NCBI RefSeq assembly: GCF_011008935.1 | Contig: NZ_JAAIVJ010000002.1 | Coordinates: 248,001 to 312,000 of the forward strand | Length of the DNA: 64,000 bases | From: Tabrizicola oligotrophica | GTDB taxonomy: Bacteria > Pseudomonadota > Alphaproteobacteria > Rhodobacterales > Rhodobacteraceae | Direction: 5' to 3' | Shown: piece after piece, positions 18,991 through 27,635 of the stretch | Layout of the letters: every line of letters starts with the position of its first letter | How positions within the stretch are numbered: position 1 is the stretch's first letter | Translations under genes and position numbers: made by a program | The notes under the pieces: model-generated | Database searches by the model: none | Told to the model about the DNA's origin: nothing | What the model saw: only the letters and a program-made list of their open reading frames with translations

Positions 18991-19878
18991 ATGGACTGGC
19001 GTAACTTTCCTCCGCTGTCGCAGCTGCGCGCCTTTGCCGCCTTTGCCGAGGCGCCGTCACTGGAACAGGCCGGCGCACAGATCGGCGTCACCCATGCCGC
19101 GATCAGCCAGCAGATCCGCGCGCTTGAGACGCATCTTGGCCTGTCCCTCGTCGAACGCGGTGGCCGCAAGCTGGCGCTTTCGCCAGAGGGCCGGCAACTG
19201 GCCGAGGCCTTGGCGGCGGGCTTTGGCCAGATGGCCGCGACCATCGCCAGCCTGACCGGTGCGGACAACCGCGCGCCCCTGCGCATCACCACCACCCCGA
19301 CCTTTGCCGCCGGCTGGCTGATGCCGCGCCTTTCGGATTTCCGCGCCCATCATCCCGGCATCGACCTGGCCATCGACCCGGTCTCGGAGAGCCGCGAGAT
19401 CGGGCGCGAGGCCGACATCGGCCTGCGCTACGGCAATGGCCGCTGGCCGGGACTGGAGGCGCGGCTGATCCTGCGCTCGTCGATCGTCGTGGTCGCGGCC
19501 CCGTCGCTGGTGCCCGAGGACGGGCCTGCGGACCTTGACCACCTGGCGGGGCTGCCATGGCTGCAGGAACTTGGCACTTCCGAGGTAACGGCCTTCATGG
19601 AGGCGCAGGGTATCGCCCGGCGGGAAGGGGCCGCGATCCTGTCGATGCCCGGCAACCTGATGATGGATGCCGCGCGCGACGGGCAGGGCGTGGCGGTGAT
19701 CGCCCGCGCCTTTGTCGAGCGCGACATCGCGGCAGGGCGGCTGCGGCTCCTGGTCGAGGATGTCGAGCGCGAAGGGTATTTCATGGTCTACCGTCCCGGC
19801 CCGCTGCGGCCGGCACAAAAGGCCTTTGCGGCCTGGGTGCTGCGACAAGCTGAAGCAGGCGATGCGGGCGCAATTTGA
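18991..19878 (+). CDS. LysR-family transcriptional regulator (GcvA-like)
   Basis: A 295-residue LysR regulator. The N-terminal winged helix has FAEAPSLEQAGAQIGVTHAAISQQIRALE at about 18-46 and LVERGGRKLALSPEGRQL after it. The start LPPLSQLRAF-like segment and the effector domain TFAAGWLMPRLSDFRAHHPGI place it in the GcvA/AmpR-like branch. It lies between ccoNOQP and ccoGHIS but has no evident role in oxidase biogenesis. Its likeliest direct target is the divergent small gene. The stop codon overlaps an FNR box that serves the downstream RNA. Confidence 0.88.
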   Translation: MDWRNFPPLSQLRAFAAFAEAPSLEQAGAQIGVTHAAISQQIRALETHLGLSLVERGGRKLALSPEGRQLAEALAAGFGQMAATIASLTGADNRAPLRITTTPTFAAGWLMPRLSDFRAHHPGIDLAIDPVSESREIGREADIGLRYGNGRWPGLEARLILRSSIVVVAAPSLVPEDGPADLDHLAGLPWLQELGTSEVTAFMEAQGIARREGAAILSMPGNLMMDAARDGQGVAVIARAFVERDIAAGRLRLLVEDVEREGYFMVYRPGPLRPAQKAFAAWVLRQAEAGDAGAI

Positions 19879-19888
19879 CACAGGTCAA
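19875..19888 (+). promoter_or_regulatory. FNR/FnrL box of candidate small RNA
   Basis: TTGACACAGGTCAA is a near-consensus FNR site (eight of ten positions, and self-complementary TTGAC/GTCAA) overlapping the LysR stop codon. Placed at -41.5 it predicts transcription starting near 19923, with GAATCT at 19911-19916 as a weak -10. No protein-coding frame with a ribosome site follows before the terminator at 20020. Confidence 0.65.
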
Positions 19889-19922
19889 GGCGGCGCAGGC
19901 AAATCTGCGCGAATCTGCCTCT

Positions 19923-20049
19923 CATGCCCTCCTTCAGGGGATGTGGCATTGCACCGGCGCTTCATCCTGTTCGCGCGTTTCCTGGAAGCGCCGGTGCCCT
20001 CCCTCTCTTCTGCAAGACCAAAAGCCGGGCTCTCCCACCCGGCTTTTTT
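19923..20049 (+). ncRNA. Candidate FNR-controlled small RNA
   Basis: A predicted transcript of about 127 bases, bounded by the FNR box promoter at 19875-19888 and a strong intrinsic terminator. It contains three hairpins. The first is short, with CCC and GGG arms and a UCCUUC-containing loop at about 19928-19940. The second has a perfect 13-pair stem (19951-19963 with 19985-19997, 21-base loop). The third is the terminator. Pyrimidine-rich single strands, CCCUCCUUC and CCCUCCCUCUCUUCU, could pair with ribosome-binding sites. The 5' end is inferred from FNR geometry. The stem could instead be a leader or LysR terminator, but ccoG has its own FNR box further on. Confidence 0.5.
20020..20049 (+). 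terminator. Intrinsic terminator of the candidate sRNA
   Basis: AAAAGCCGGG (20020-20029) pairs with CCCGGCTTTT (20038-20047) around an eight-base loop, and the T-run continues to 20049. It lies upstream of the ccoG FNR box, so it insulates ccoG from read-through from lysR and the RNA. Confidence 0.88.
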
Positions 20050-20110
20050 CTTTGTTGCGGGCGGGGCGGGGCAATCTGCCACAGGGTAAAGCTGACTGAA
20101 GGATGAATAT

Positions 20111-20124
20111 TTGATACAGGTCAA
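20111..20124 (+). promoter_or_regulatory. FNR/FnrL box of ccoGHIS
   Basis: TTGATACAGGTCAA matches the FNR consensus at nine of ten positions. At -41.5 the transcription start would be near 20159, 29 bases before the ccoG start codon. Confidence 0.83.
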
Positions 20125-20187
20125 TGCGACGGCGCGGCGTGCGGCCGATACCCGACGCAACAGTCAGGCAGATTTCCGGAGAGTTCC

Positions 20188-21627
20188 GTGTCCACCCCAA
20201 GCACCAACGAACCCAGCCTTTACGCCGCCCGCGAGCCGATCTTTCCGCGACGGGTGAAGGGGCAGTTCCGCACCTTGAAATGGTGGCTGATGGCGGTGCT
20301 TCTGGGCATCTACTACATCACGCCCTGGATCCGCTGGGACCGCGGGCCGAACCTGCCCGATCAGGCGGTGCTGATCGACATGGCGAACCGCCGGTTCTTC
20401 TTCTTCATGATCGAGATCTGGCCGCATGAGTTCTACTTCGTCGCGGGCCTTCTCATCATGGCCGGCCTTGGCCTGTTCCTGTTCACCAGTGCTGCGGGCC
20501 GGGTCTGGTGCGGCTATGCCTGTCCGCAGACCGTCTGGACCGACTTGTTCATACTGGTCGAACGCTGGGTCGAGGGCGACCGCAACGCCCGCATCCGCCT
20601 GCACCGTCAGCAATGGAATGGCGAGAAGATCCGCAAGCGACTGGTCAAATGGGCGATCTGGTTCGCCATTGCCATCGCCACCGGGGGCGCGTGGATCTTC
20701 TATTTCACCGACGCGCCGGCGCTGTTCTGGAACCTGCTGGACGGCACGGCGCATCCGATCGCCTATACCACCATGTTCATTCTGGCCGCGACCACCTTTG
20801 CTTTCGGTGGTTTCGCGCGCGAGCAGATGTGCATCTATGCCTGCCCCTGGCCGCGGATTCAGGCCGCGATGATGGACGAGGACACGTTGACCATCGGCTA
20901 TCGCGAATGGCGCGGCGAGCCGCGCGGCAAGCAGAACGTGGCGGGCAATGGCGACTGCATCGACTGCATGGCCTGTGTCAACGTCTGCCCGATGGGGATC
21001 GACATCCGCAACGGTCAGCAACTGGCCTGCATTACCTGCGGGCTGTGCATCGACGCCTGCAACGACATGATGGACAAGATCGGCAAACCCCGCGGCTTGA
21101 TCGGCTATCTGGCACTGACCGACGAAACCCGCGAGCGCGACGGCAAACCGCCGAAGTCGGTCTGGAGCCATGTGTTCCGGGTGCGGACCATCATTTACAC
21201 CTCGCTGTGGTCGCTGGTCGGTATTGCCCTCGTGGTGGCCCTGTTCCTGCGCACCGAGATTGATGTGAACGTCACCCCGGTGCGCAACCCGCAGTTCGTG
21301 GTGCTGAAGGACGGCTCGATCCGCAACACCTATGAGATGCGCCTGCGCAACAAGCACGGCGAGGACCATTGGTTCGCCTTCTCGGCAACGACCGAAGGTG
21401 GCGACATCTTCGTCCTGACGCTGGAAGGCGAGGACAGCCTGAAGGTCAAGGTTCCGGCCAACGAAACCCGCACCCAGCGGCTTTACGTCACCGCGCCCGC
21501 AGAGGCGGCGGCGGCAGCGGCGGACCGGACCGAATTCCGGCTGTGGATCGAAGATCTCGGGTCCGACACTGTGCCGGGCACCGATCGGGTGCATCACGAC
21601 ACGGTCTTCAACGGAAAGGTGGAGTGA
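20188..21627 (+). CDS. ccoG: cbb3 oxidase accessory protein CcoG (RdxB/FixG)
   Basis: A 479-residue polyferredoxin-type membrane protein with about five helices. Its cysteine clusters are WCGYACPQTVW near residue 109 and two [4Fe-4S] ferredoxin motifs (CIDCMACVNVCPMG near 256 and CITCGLCIDACN near 280). A C-terminal immunoglobulin-like domain (IG_FixG) starts near residue 370. The family reduces copper for CuB-site assembly. The GTG start at 20188 has GGAGAG ahead and is the family start. First gene of ccoGHIS, with its own FNR box. Confidence 0.95.
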   Translation: MSTPSTNEPSLYAAREPIFPRRVKGQFRTLKWWLMAVLLGIYYITPWIRWDRGPNLPDQAVLIDMANRRFFFFMIEIWPHEFYFVAGLLIMAGLGLFLFTSAAGRVWCGYACPQTVWTDLFILVERWVEGDRNARIRLHRQQWNGEKIRKRLVKWAIWFAIAIATGGAWIFYFTDAPALFWNLLDGTAHPIAYTTMFILAATTFAFGGFAREQMCIYACPWPRIQAAMMDEDTLTIGYREWRGEPRGKQNVAGNGDCIDCMACVNVCPMGIDIRNGQQLACITCGLCIDACNDMMDKIGKPRGLIGYLALTDETRERDGKPPKSVWSHVFRVRTIIYTSLWSLVGIALVVALFLRTEIDVNVTPVRNPQFVVLKDGSIRNTYEMRLRNKHGEDHWFAFSATTEGGDIFVLTLEGEDSLKVKVPANETRTQRLYVTAPAEAAAAAADRTEFRLWIEDLGSDTVPGTDRVHHDTVFNGKVE

Positions 21628-21628
21628 C

Positions 21629-22087
21629 ATGCGCGAAATCACCGGCAGACATGTGCTTGTATTCACCGTTTCGGCCTTTGCCGTCATCATCGGGGTGAAT
21701 GTGCTGATGGCATGGAAGGCGGTCAGCACATTCCCTGGGTTGGAGGTGAAGAACTCATATGTGGCCAGCCAGACCTTCGACGCCGAGCGCACCGCACAAG
21801 AGGCGCTCGGCTGGACGCTGACCCCGGAATATGATGCGACAACCCGGGAAATGCGGCTGGTCTTTGCCGACAAGGCGGGCCTGCCGGTCGCGGTCAAGGA
21901 TCTGAGCGTGCTGATCGGGCGCACGACGTCTTCGGCCGATGACATCCGCCCGACCTTCGTGCGCGAGGCCGGCGTCTATGTCGGCAAGGCCGAGCTTGGT
22001 GTGGGCAAATGGATGATGCAGGTCGAGGCCCGGTCCGAAGATGGCACGCTGTTCCACCAGCGCATCGACCTTGCGGTAAAGGGGTAA
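21629..22087 (+). CDS. ccoH: cbb3 oxidase biogenesis protein CcoH (FixH)
   Basis: A 152-residue FixH-family protein with one N-terminal helix (VLVFTVSAFAVIIGVNVLMA) and the family motif WKAVSTFPGLEVKNSYVASQ followed by a periplasmic domain. It is needed for assembly or stability of the CcoNOP complex. It begins two bases after ccoG and ends four before ccoI. Confidence 0.94.
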   Translation: MREITGRHVLVFTVSAFAVIIGVNVLMAWKAVSTFPGLEVKNSYVASQTFDAERTAQEALGWTLTPEYDATTREMRLVFADKAGLPVAVKDLSVLIGRTTSSADDIRPTFVREAGVYVGKAELGVGKWMMQVEARSEDGTLFHQRIDLAVKG

Positions 22088-22090
22088 GCG

Positions 22091-24307
22091 ATGACGGCCG
22101 CGCTTGATCCCAACGGCTTGTCCGAGGTTGAGCATGCCTCGCTGTCGGCCTGCCCGGCCTGCGTCGCTGCCCCGTCCGCCGAACGCATCGCGCAACTGTC
22201 GCGGCCCGACCATGCGCGGCTGATGCTCTCATTGCCCGCCGCCCATTGCGCCGCCTGCATCTCGACGGTGGAGACCGCCTTGGCGGCGGTGGCGGGGGTG
22301 CAATCGTCCCGCGTCAACCTGACGCTGAAACGCGTCTCGGTCGATGCCGAGGCCGCAGTGACAGCCGATCAACTCATCAAGGTTCTGGCCGGCGTCGGCT
22401 ATGAGGCGCATGAGTTGGACGCCGGGCTTTTGAGTGCGACAGAAACCGACAGGCAGGGCCGCGATCTTCTGATGCGGCTGGGCGTGGCGTTCTTTTCGAT
22501 GATGAATGTCATGTTGCTGTCCGTTGCCGTCTGGTCGGGCGCCGAAGGCATCACCCGCGATCTTTTCCACTGGATTTCCGGCGCCATTGCCATTCCGACT
22601 GTGCTGTTTTCCGGTCAGCCTTTCTTCAGATCGGCCTGGGCCGGGGTGAAAGCGGGGCGTCTGGGCATGGATTTCCCGATCTCGCTCGCCCTGGTGCTGG
22701 CCAGCTGCATCTCGATCTTCGAAACGTGGAAATCCGGCCATCACGCCTATTTTGATGCCGCCGTGATGCTGTGCTTCTTCCTGCTGCTCGGCCGCTATCT
22801 TGACCACCGCACCCGCGCCGTCGCCCGTTCGGCCGCCGAGGAGCTTGCTGCGCTGGAAGTGCCGCGCGCCGTGGTGCTGGTGGAGGGCGCAGAAATCACC
22901 CGCCCGATTTCCGAAATCGCCGTCGGCGATCTTGTGCGCGTGCGCCCCGGTGGGCGGATGCCGGTCGATGGTGTGGTGGTCGACGGTACCTCCGAGGTGG
23001 ACCGTTCGCTTCTGACTGGGGAAAGCCTGCCGGTCTTTGCCGGACCGGAAACTGTTGTATCGGCTGGCGAAGTCAACCTGACCGGACCTCTGACCTTGCG
23101 GGTGACGGCGGCGGGCAAGGACTCGTCCCTGCACCGCATGGCCGATCTGGTGGCCGTCGCCGAAAGTGCCAAGACGCGTTACACGACCTTGGCCGAACGC
23201 GCCGCCAACTGGTATTCGCCGCTCGTCCATCTGCTGTCCTTCAGCGCCTTCGGCTTCTGGATGTGGAAAACCGGCGGCGATTTGCGCTTTGCCGTCAATA
23301 TCTCGGCGGCGACGCTGATTATCACCTGCCCCTGCGCCCTGGGCCTTGCGGTGCCCGCCGTCGTCACCTCGGCCTCTGGCCGCCTGTTCCGCAAGGGCCT
23401 TCTCATCAAGCACGGCACGGCGCTGGAGCGTCTGGCCGAGGTGGATACGGTGGTGTTCGACAAGACCGGCACCCTGACCATGGGCACGCCGGAAGTGACC
23501 AACCTTGCCGAGCATCCCCGCGCGGCAGTGGAGGTGGCGGCAGCGCTGGCGATGGCCTCGTCGCACCCCTTGGCCACTGCTTTGGCCGATGCCGCCCGCG
23601 CCGGCGGCATTCATCCCGCCCGCGTCGAGGACCTGCGCGAGGTGCCCGGTTACGGCATCGAGGGCCTGTGGCGCGGCCAGAAGGTCCGCCTTGGCCGCGC
23701 CTCGTGGTGCCAGGCCGACGAGGCGGCAATGACCGCAACCTATCTCTGCACCGGCGAGGGCAGGCCGCGCGCCTTCACCTTCACCGACCGTTTGCGCCCC
23801 GGTGCCGAAGCGGCGATTTCCGCGCTGACTGCCCAAGGCAAGAGCCTCCGGCTGATCTCGGGCGATACCGAGGCCGCCGTCGCCGCGCTGGCCCGCCGCC
23901 TTGGCTTTGCCGACTGGACCTCGGGCGCCCTGCCAGCCGAGAAATCTGCCCTTGTCCGCGATCTTACGCTGCAAGGCCGCCGCGTGCTGATGGTCGGCGA
24001 CGGGCTGAACGACACCGCCGCTCTGGCCGCTGCCCATGTTTCGATCAGCCCTGCCTCCGCGCTTGACGCGGCGCGCGCCGCCTCGGACATCGTGCTGCTG
24101 GGGCAGGATATGGCCGCCATCGGCGACGCCGCCCGGATCAGCCGCCAGACCCGCCGCCGGATCATCGAGAACTTTGGCCTGTCGGCGGCCTATAACGTGA
24201 TTGCCGTGCCGCTGGCACTGGTCGGCGCGGCCACCCCGCTCGCCGCTGCCTTGGCGATGAGCCTGTCATCGATTACCGTGTCGCTGAATTCGTTGCGCCT
24301 GAAGTAG
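22091..24307 (+). CDS. ccoI: Copper-transporting P1B-type ATPase CcoI (FixI)
   Basis: A 738-residue heavy-metal P-type ATPase. The N-terminus has an extra CPAC at about residue 17 and a metal-binding domain with HCAAC near residue 55. The core shows TGES, the membrane CPCALGLAVP copper motif, the phosphorylation loop DKTGTLTMG, HPLA in the nucleotide domain and GDGLNDTAAL. In this operon it supplies copper for CuB rather than detoxification. Eight membrane helices are expected. Confidence 0.95.
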   Translation: MTAALDPNGLSEVEHASLSACPACVAAPSAERIAQLSRPDHARLMLSLPAAHCAACISTVETALAAVAGVQSSRVNLTLKRVSVDAEAAVTADQLIKVLAGVGYEAHELDAGLLSATETDRQGRDLLMRLGVAFFSMMNVMLLSVAVWSGAEGITRDLFHWISGAIAIPTVLFSGQPFFRSAWAGVKAGRLGMDFPISLALVLASCISIFETWKSGHHAYFDAAVMLCFFLLLGRYLDHRTRAVARSAAEELAALEVPRAVVLVEGAEITRPISEIAVGDLVRVRPGGRMPVDGVVVDGTSEVDRSLLTGESLPVFAGPETVVSAGEVNLTGPLTLRVTAAGKDSSLHRMADLVAVAESAKTRYTTLAERAANWYSPLVHLLSFSAFGFWMWKTGGDLRFAVNISAATLIITCPCALGLAVPAVVTSASGRLFRKGLLIKHGTALERLAEVDTVVFDKTGTLTMGTPEVTNLAEHPRAAVEVAAALAMASSHPLATALADAARAGGIHPARVEDLREVPGYGIEGLWRGQKVRLGRASWCQADEAAMTATYLCTGEGRPRAFTFTDRLRPGAEAAISALTAQGKSLRLISGDTEAAVAALARRLGFADWTSGALPAEKSALVRDLTLQGRRVLMVGDGLNDTAALAAAHVSISPASALDAARAASDIVLLGQDMAAIGDAARISRQTRRRIIENFGLSAAYNVIAVPLALVGAATPLAAALAMSLSSITVSLNSLRLK

Positions 24308-24321
24308 ACCGCGAGGGCTGA

Positions 24322-24480
24322 ATGGAAATCCTGACCTACCTCATCCCCGTCTCGCTGCTTCTGGGCGGTATCGGTCTGGCCGCCTTTGTCTGGGCGCTGA
24401 AGACCAGGCAGTTCGATGACCCGGCGGGGGACGCGAGCCGCATCCTGACCAAGGACTGGGACGACCGGCCGAAGCCGTAG
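24322..24480 (+). CDS. ccoS: cbb3-type oxidase assembly protein CcoS
   Basis: A 52-residue protein reading MEILTYLIPVSLLLGGIGLA, with one helix, then the family tail RQFDDPAGDASRIL. CcoS is required for cofactor insertion into CcoN. It starts 15 bases after ccoI, the normal end of the ccoGHIS operon. It would be missed by a 60-residue cutoff. Confidence 0.93.
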   Translation: MEILTYLIPVSLLLGGIGLAAFVWALKTRQFDDPAGDASRILTKDWDDRPKP

Positions 24481-24765
24481 CGGCGGCACGGACTGCCGCT
24501 GCCGGCCCCGGCCTATGAGCAAGGTTTATGCCCCGCGCTGCCTCTGACATCGCCTATCAATGCGGCCAGGCCTACCTTCAACCGGTTGTCCGGGCCAAAG
24601 GAAGCCCGGCGTGAGCGAACGGGAAGCCGGCGTGACCATTCAGGCCAGCCTCGCCCCTGATCTGGCGCCTGCCGGGTTCGGGTCTGCCTTGCCGCTCGGA
24701 CTCCCTTGATCGCCTGAATCTGTGCACCAGGTTGGCATCGTGACATTGAAGAAAGGACCAGGATC

Positions 24766-25125
24766 ATGAAAGCATCGGCCATTCTCGCCGCCTTGGCGGC
24801 ATTGGCGCTCGTCGCCCTGCCGATCGCCGCCACGGCAAATCCACAAGGCTGTCCGCCCGGACTGGCCAAGAAGAACCCTCCCTGCATTCCTCCGGGTCAG
24901 GCGAAGAAAGGGGTCACGCAGGACGAGTGGAACATCCGGGATCACATGGGAGAGGTCATCGACCGCGATTCCATCATCTATCTTGACGACTACCCGCTCT
25001 ATCAGCTGCCACCACCGCCTCCTGGCAGCCGCTATGCCGTGGTCGACGGCAACATCGTGGTCATCGACAACGAAAGCTACCGCATCCTGCAATGGATCAG
25101 GGTCTTCAATGCACTGACCGAGTGA
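24766..25125 (+). CDS. Small secreted protein with Cys-Pro-rich N-terminus
   Basis: A 119-residue protein with signal peptide MKASAILAALAALALVALPI ending ATA. The mature start NPQGCPPGLAKKNPPCIPPG resembles short RcnB-like periplasmic proteins of Rhodobacteraceae, often with the pattern CPPGLAKK-P-C-PPGQAKK. The remainder has a Pro-run PLYQLPPPPPGSRY and a conserved-looking tail YRILQWIRVF. The ribosome site AAAGGA is about eight bases ahead. Periplasmic location is likely; function is unknown. About 285 bases upstream (24481-24765) hold no recognisable gene. Confidence 0.7.
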   Translation: MKASAILAALAALALVALPIAATANPQGCPPGLAKKNPPCIPPGQAKKGVTQDEWNIRDHMGEVIDRDSIIYLDDYPLYQLPPPPPGSRYAVVDGNIVVIDNESYRILQWIRVFNALTE

Positions 25126-25214
25126 CATTGCGCGCTGAACCTGTGGGGCGACCGGTGTGTCGCCTTGCAGATCGGCGGTGCCGGCTGCGGTCAGAGCGGC
25201 TGGGCCATCTGGCC

Positions 25215-26492
25215 TCAGGTCTCGCCAAGCGCCCGCGGCCTTGGCCCGCCCAAGGCCCAGTCCAGCAGTTCCACCGTATGCAGTACCGGCACCCCGGTGC
25301 CCGAGCCGATCTGCATCATGCAGCCGATATTGCCTGCCGCAATCACATCCGGCGCCTTTGCCTCCAGTGTCTGCACCTTGCGCACCTTCAACGCAGTGCT
25401 GATTTCGGGCTGCAACAGGTTGTAGGTGCCGGCCGATCCGCAGCACAAATGGCTGTCGGCGGGCTCGACCACCGTGAAGCCGACCCGCTTCAGCAGATCC
25501 TTCGGCGCCGATTTCACCTGTTGGCCGTGCTGGAGCGAACAGGCCGCGTGATAGGCCACCCGCAGCCCCTTCGGGGTGCCTTCGGGCAGGCCGATCCTTG
25601 TCAAAAGCTCGCTGACATCCAGGGCCAGCCCCGCCACCCTGGCGGCATCTTCGCCCCCTAGCATATGGCCATAATCCTTTACCGTGGTGCCGCAACCCGA
25701 GGTGTTGATGACGATCGCATCCAGCCCCTTGCCCTGCACTTCGGCCATGAAGGCCGCCACATTGGCCTGCGCCGAGGCCTGCGCCTCGTCCGTCCGCCCC
25801 ATGTGATGCGTCAAGGCGCCGCAGCACCCCATGCCCTGCGGGATGACCACCTCGCAGCCCAGGCGGCGCAACAGCCGGATGGTGGCATCGTTGATGTCCG
25901 TGTTCAGTGCCTTCTGCGCACAACCCGTCATCAGCGCCACCCGCATCCGGGTTTCCCCTCTGGCCGGAAAGGTCTGGGGGTCGTCATTGCGGCTGACTGG
26001 GGGAAGGGTATCGGGAGCCATCGCCAGCATGGCGCGCAGCCGGACATCGGGGATGAGCGGCGCAAAGGGCCGGGCCAGTTTCGCCGCCAGCAGCGCCAGA
26101 CGAAACCGCGTCGGATGCGGGATGATCTTCGCCAGAATCCAGCGCAGCAGGCGGTCGTGCCACGGGCGTCTGTAGGTCGCTTCGACATAGGCGCGCGCCT
26201 GATCGATCAGATGCATGTAATGCACCCCGGACGGGCAGGTCGTCATGCAGGCCAGACAGGACAGGCAGCGGTCGATGTGGCGGACTGTACGGGCATCGGC
26301 GGGGCGGCCGGATTCCAGCATCTCCTTGATAAGGTAGATCCGCCCGCGCGGGCTGTCGAGTTCGTCGCCCAGCACCTGATAGGTCGGGCAGGTGGCGGTG
26401 CAGAAGCCGCAATGCACGCAGGCCCGCAGGATCTGGTTGGCACGGGCCAGACCGGGGTCCTGCAACTGCTCGGGGGTGAAATGGGTTTGCAT
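25215..26492 (-). CDS. glcF: Glycolate oxidase iron-sulfur subunit
   Basis: A 425-residue GlcF. Two [4Fe-4S] motifs near the N-terminus are CVHCGFCTATCPTYQ (about 25-39) and CLSCLACMTTCPSGVHY (about 75-91). Two CCG domains follow, with GCGTTVKDYGH and HLCCGSAGTYNLLQPE. It transfers electrons from the flavin subunit to the quinone pool. The ATG at 26492 overlaps the glcE stop by one base-step (ATGA). The frame is open further upstream within glcE but that is not coding. Confidence 0.94.
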   Translation of the reverse strand: MQTHFTPEQLQDPGLARANQILRACVHCGFCTATCPTYQVLGDELDSPRGRIYLIKEMLESGRPADARTVRHIDRCLSCLACMTTCPSGVHYMHLIDQARAYVEATYRRPWHDRLLRWILAKIIPHPTRFRLALLAAKLARPFAPLIPDVRLRAMLAMAPDTLPPVSRNDDPQTFPARGETRMRVALMTGCAQKALNTDINDATIRLLRRLGCEVVIPQGMGCCGALTHHMGRTDEAQASAQANVAAFMAEVQGKGLDAIVINTSGCGTTVKDYGHMLGGEDAARVAGLALDVSELLTRIGLPEGTPKGLRVAYHAACSLQHGQQVKSAPKDLLKRVGFTVVEPADSHLCCGSAGTYNLLQPEISTALKVRKVQTLEAKAPDVIAAGNIGCMMQIGSGTGVPVLHTVELLDWALGGPRPRALGET

Positions 26493-27592
26493 CAGATCTT
26501 CCCCCCTTGCGCGAAAATCACCCGCGGGTCGAAGGCAGCGCGCAGGCCGGAACTCAACCGCGCCACGGCAGGCAACTCGGGCGGATGCAGGGCAGTCCCG
26601 GCGTCGCCCTCGGACGCCCGCGCCAAAGTCGCGTGACCATGCCGCCCGACCGCGGCGCGCACCGCCGCCCCCTGTCCGGCCTCGGTCAGAAGCCAGATGA
26701 GCCCGCCGCCCCAGTCGATCACCGCCTCGCCGCTCAAGGTGGTCACGATCCGGCCCGCCTCGGAGGGCGTCACCACCAGCCGCCAGACCGACCCGGCCCG
26801 CCCGGCAAAGGCCGAGACGTCCCGCACCGCCGCCCAAAGCGCCGGCCCATCCGCGGCTTCGCCCCATGCCCCGCCGAGCCGCTTGCGCAGCGCGGCGGCG
26901 CGATAGGCGACCGAGCCAGCCATCCCCTCGACCCGAAGCAGCGCACGTCCCCCGGCACAGGCTGCGCCCGAAACTTCGAAGGGCGAGCCGAGCGCAGACC
27001 GCAGGGCAGCAAGCCCGGCCTCGATCCCTCCGGCCTTTTCTCCGCAGTCGGCCACCAGCGTCACCTCGGCTTCGGGCCGCGCCTGCACCCGCAGCGACAC
27101 CTCGGTCAGCACCCCCAGAGTGCCCCGGCTGCCCGCCATCAGCTTCACCAGGTCATAGCCGGTGACGTTCTTCATCACCCGCCCGCCGTTCTTGACGACC
27201 ATTCCGGCACCGTCGACAAACCGCACACCCAGCAGGCTGTCGCGGCAGGCACCCGCCTGCACCCGCCGCGGACCCGAGGCATTCGCCGCCACCACCCCGC
27301 CAATGGTTGACGCCCCGTCGCGGCCCAGAAGCCCGCGCAGGTCGGGCACCTCGAAAGCCAGCCTTTGCCGCTCCCCAGCCAGAAGCGCCTCGATCTCGGC
27401 CAAGGGGGTGCCCGCACGCGCCACCAGTGTCAGCGCGCCGGGCTCATAAAGCCTGACGCCCGCCAGTCCGCCGGTTTCCAGAACCGGGCCTTCGGCCCTC
27501 CCGAGCGCCCGCGTGCCACCACCACGCACGACCACAGTCGCCGCCGTGCTGCGGATCATCTCACTCAACTCGACTTCAGTCGTCGGGCGCAT
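26492..27592 (-). CDS. glcE: Glycolate oxidase FAD-binding subunit
   Basis: A 366-residue FAD-linked subunit of glycolate oxidase, shorter than GlcD. An N-terminal FAD-binding domain has RGGGTRALGR and TIGGVVAANASGPRR near residue 115. VKNGGRVMKNVTGYDLVKLM near residue 145 is typical of GlcE. The ATG at 27592 has AAAGG eight bases ahead. An ATG at 27607 is also in frame, and the ribosome site falls inside a copy of a dispersed repeat. Second gene of glcDEF. Confidence 0.93.
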   Translation of the reverse strand: MRPTTEVELSEMIRSTAATVVVRGGGTRALGRAEGPVLETGGLAGVRLYEPGALTLVARAGTPLAEIEALLAGERQRLAFEVPDLRGLLGRDGASTIGGVVAANASGPRRVQAGACRDSLLGVRFVDGAGMVVKNGGRVMKNVTGYDLVKLMAGSRGTLGVLTEVSLRVQARPEAEVTLVADCGEKAGGIEAGLAALRSALGSPFEVSGAACAGGRALLRVEGMAGSVAYRAAALRKRLGGAWGEAADGPALWAAVRDVSAFAGRAGSVWRLVVTPSEAGRIVTTLSGEAVIDWGGGLIWLLTEAGQGAAVRAAVGRHGHATLARASEGDAGTALHPPELPAVARLSSGLRAAFDPRVIFAQGGKI

Positions 27593-27600
27593 GCAGTTGC

Positions 27601-27623
27601 CTTTCATACTGGCACAAATATCC
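27601..27623 (-). repeat. Dispersed repeat copy in the glcD-glcE junction
   Basis: CTTTCATACTGG-CAC-AAATATCC matches 21 of 23 bases of the right arm of the hairpin at 35019-35077 (CTTTCATACTGG-TCC-AAATATCC); only the three-base spacer differs. Read on the minus strand it runs directly into the glcE ribosome site and start. Its recurrence in an unrelated operon indicates a dispersed intergenic element. Confidence 0.6.
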
Positions 27624-27635
27624 AATTCCGCCGCC

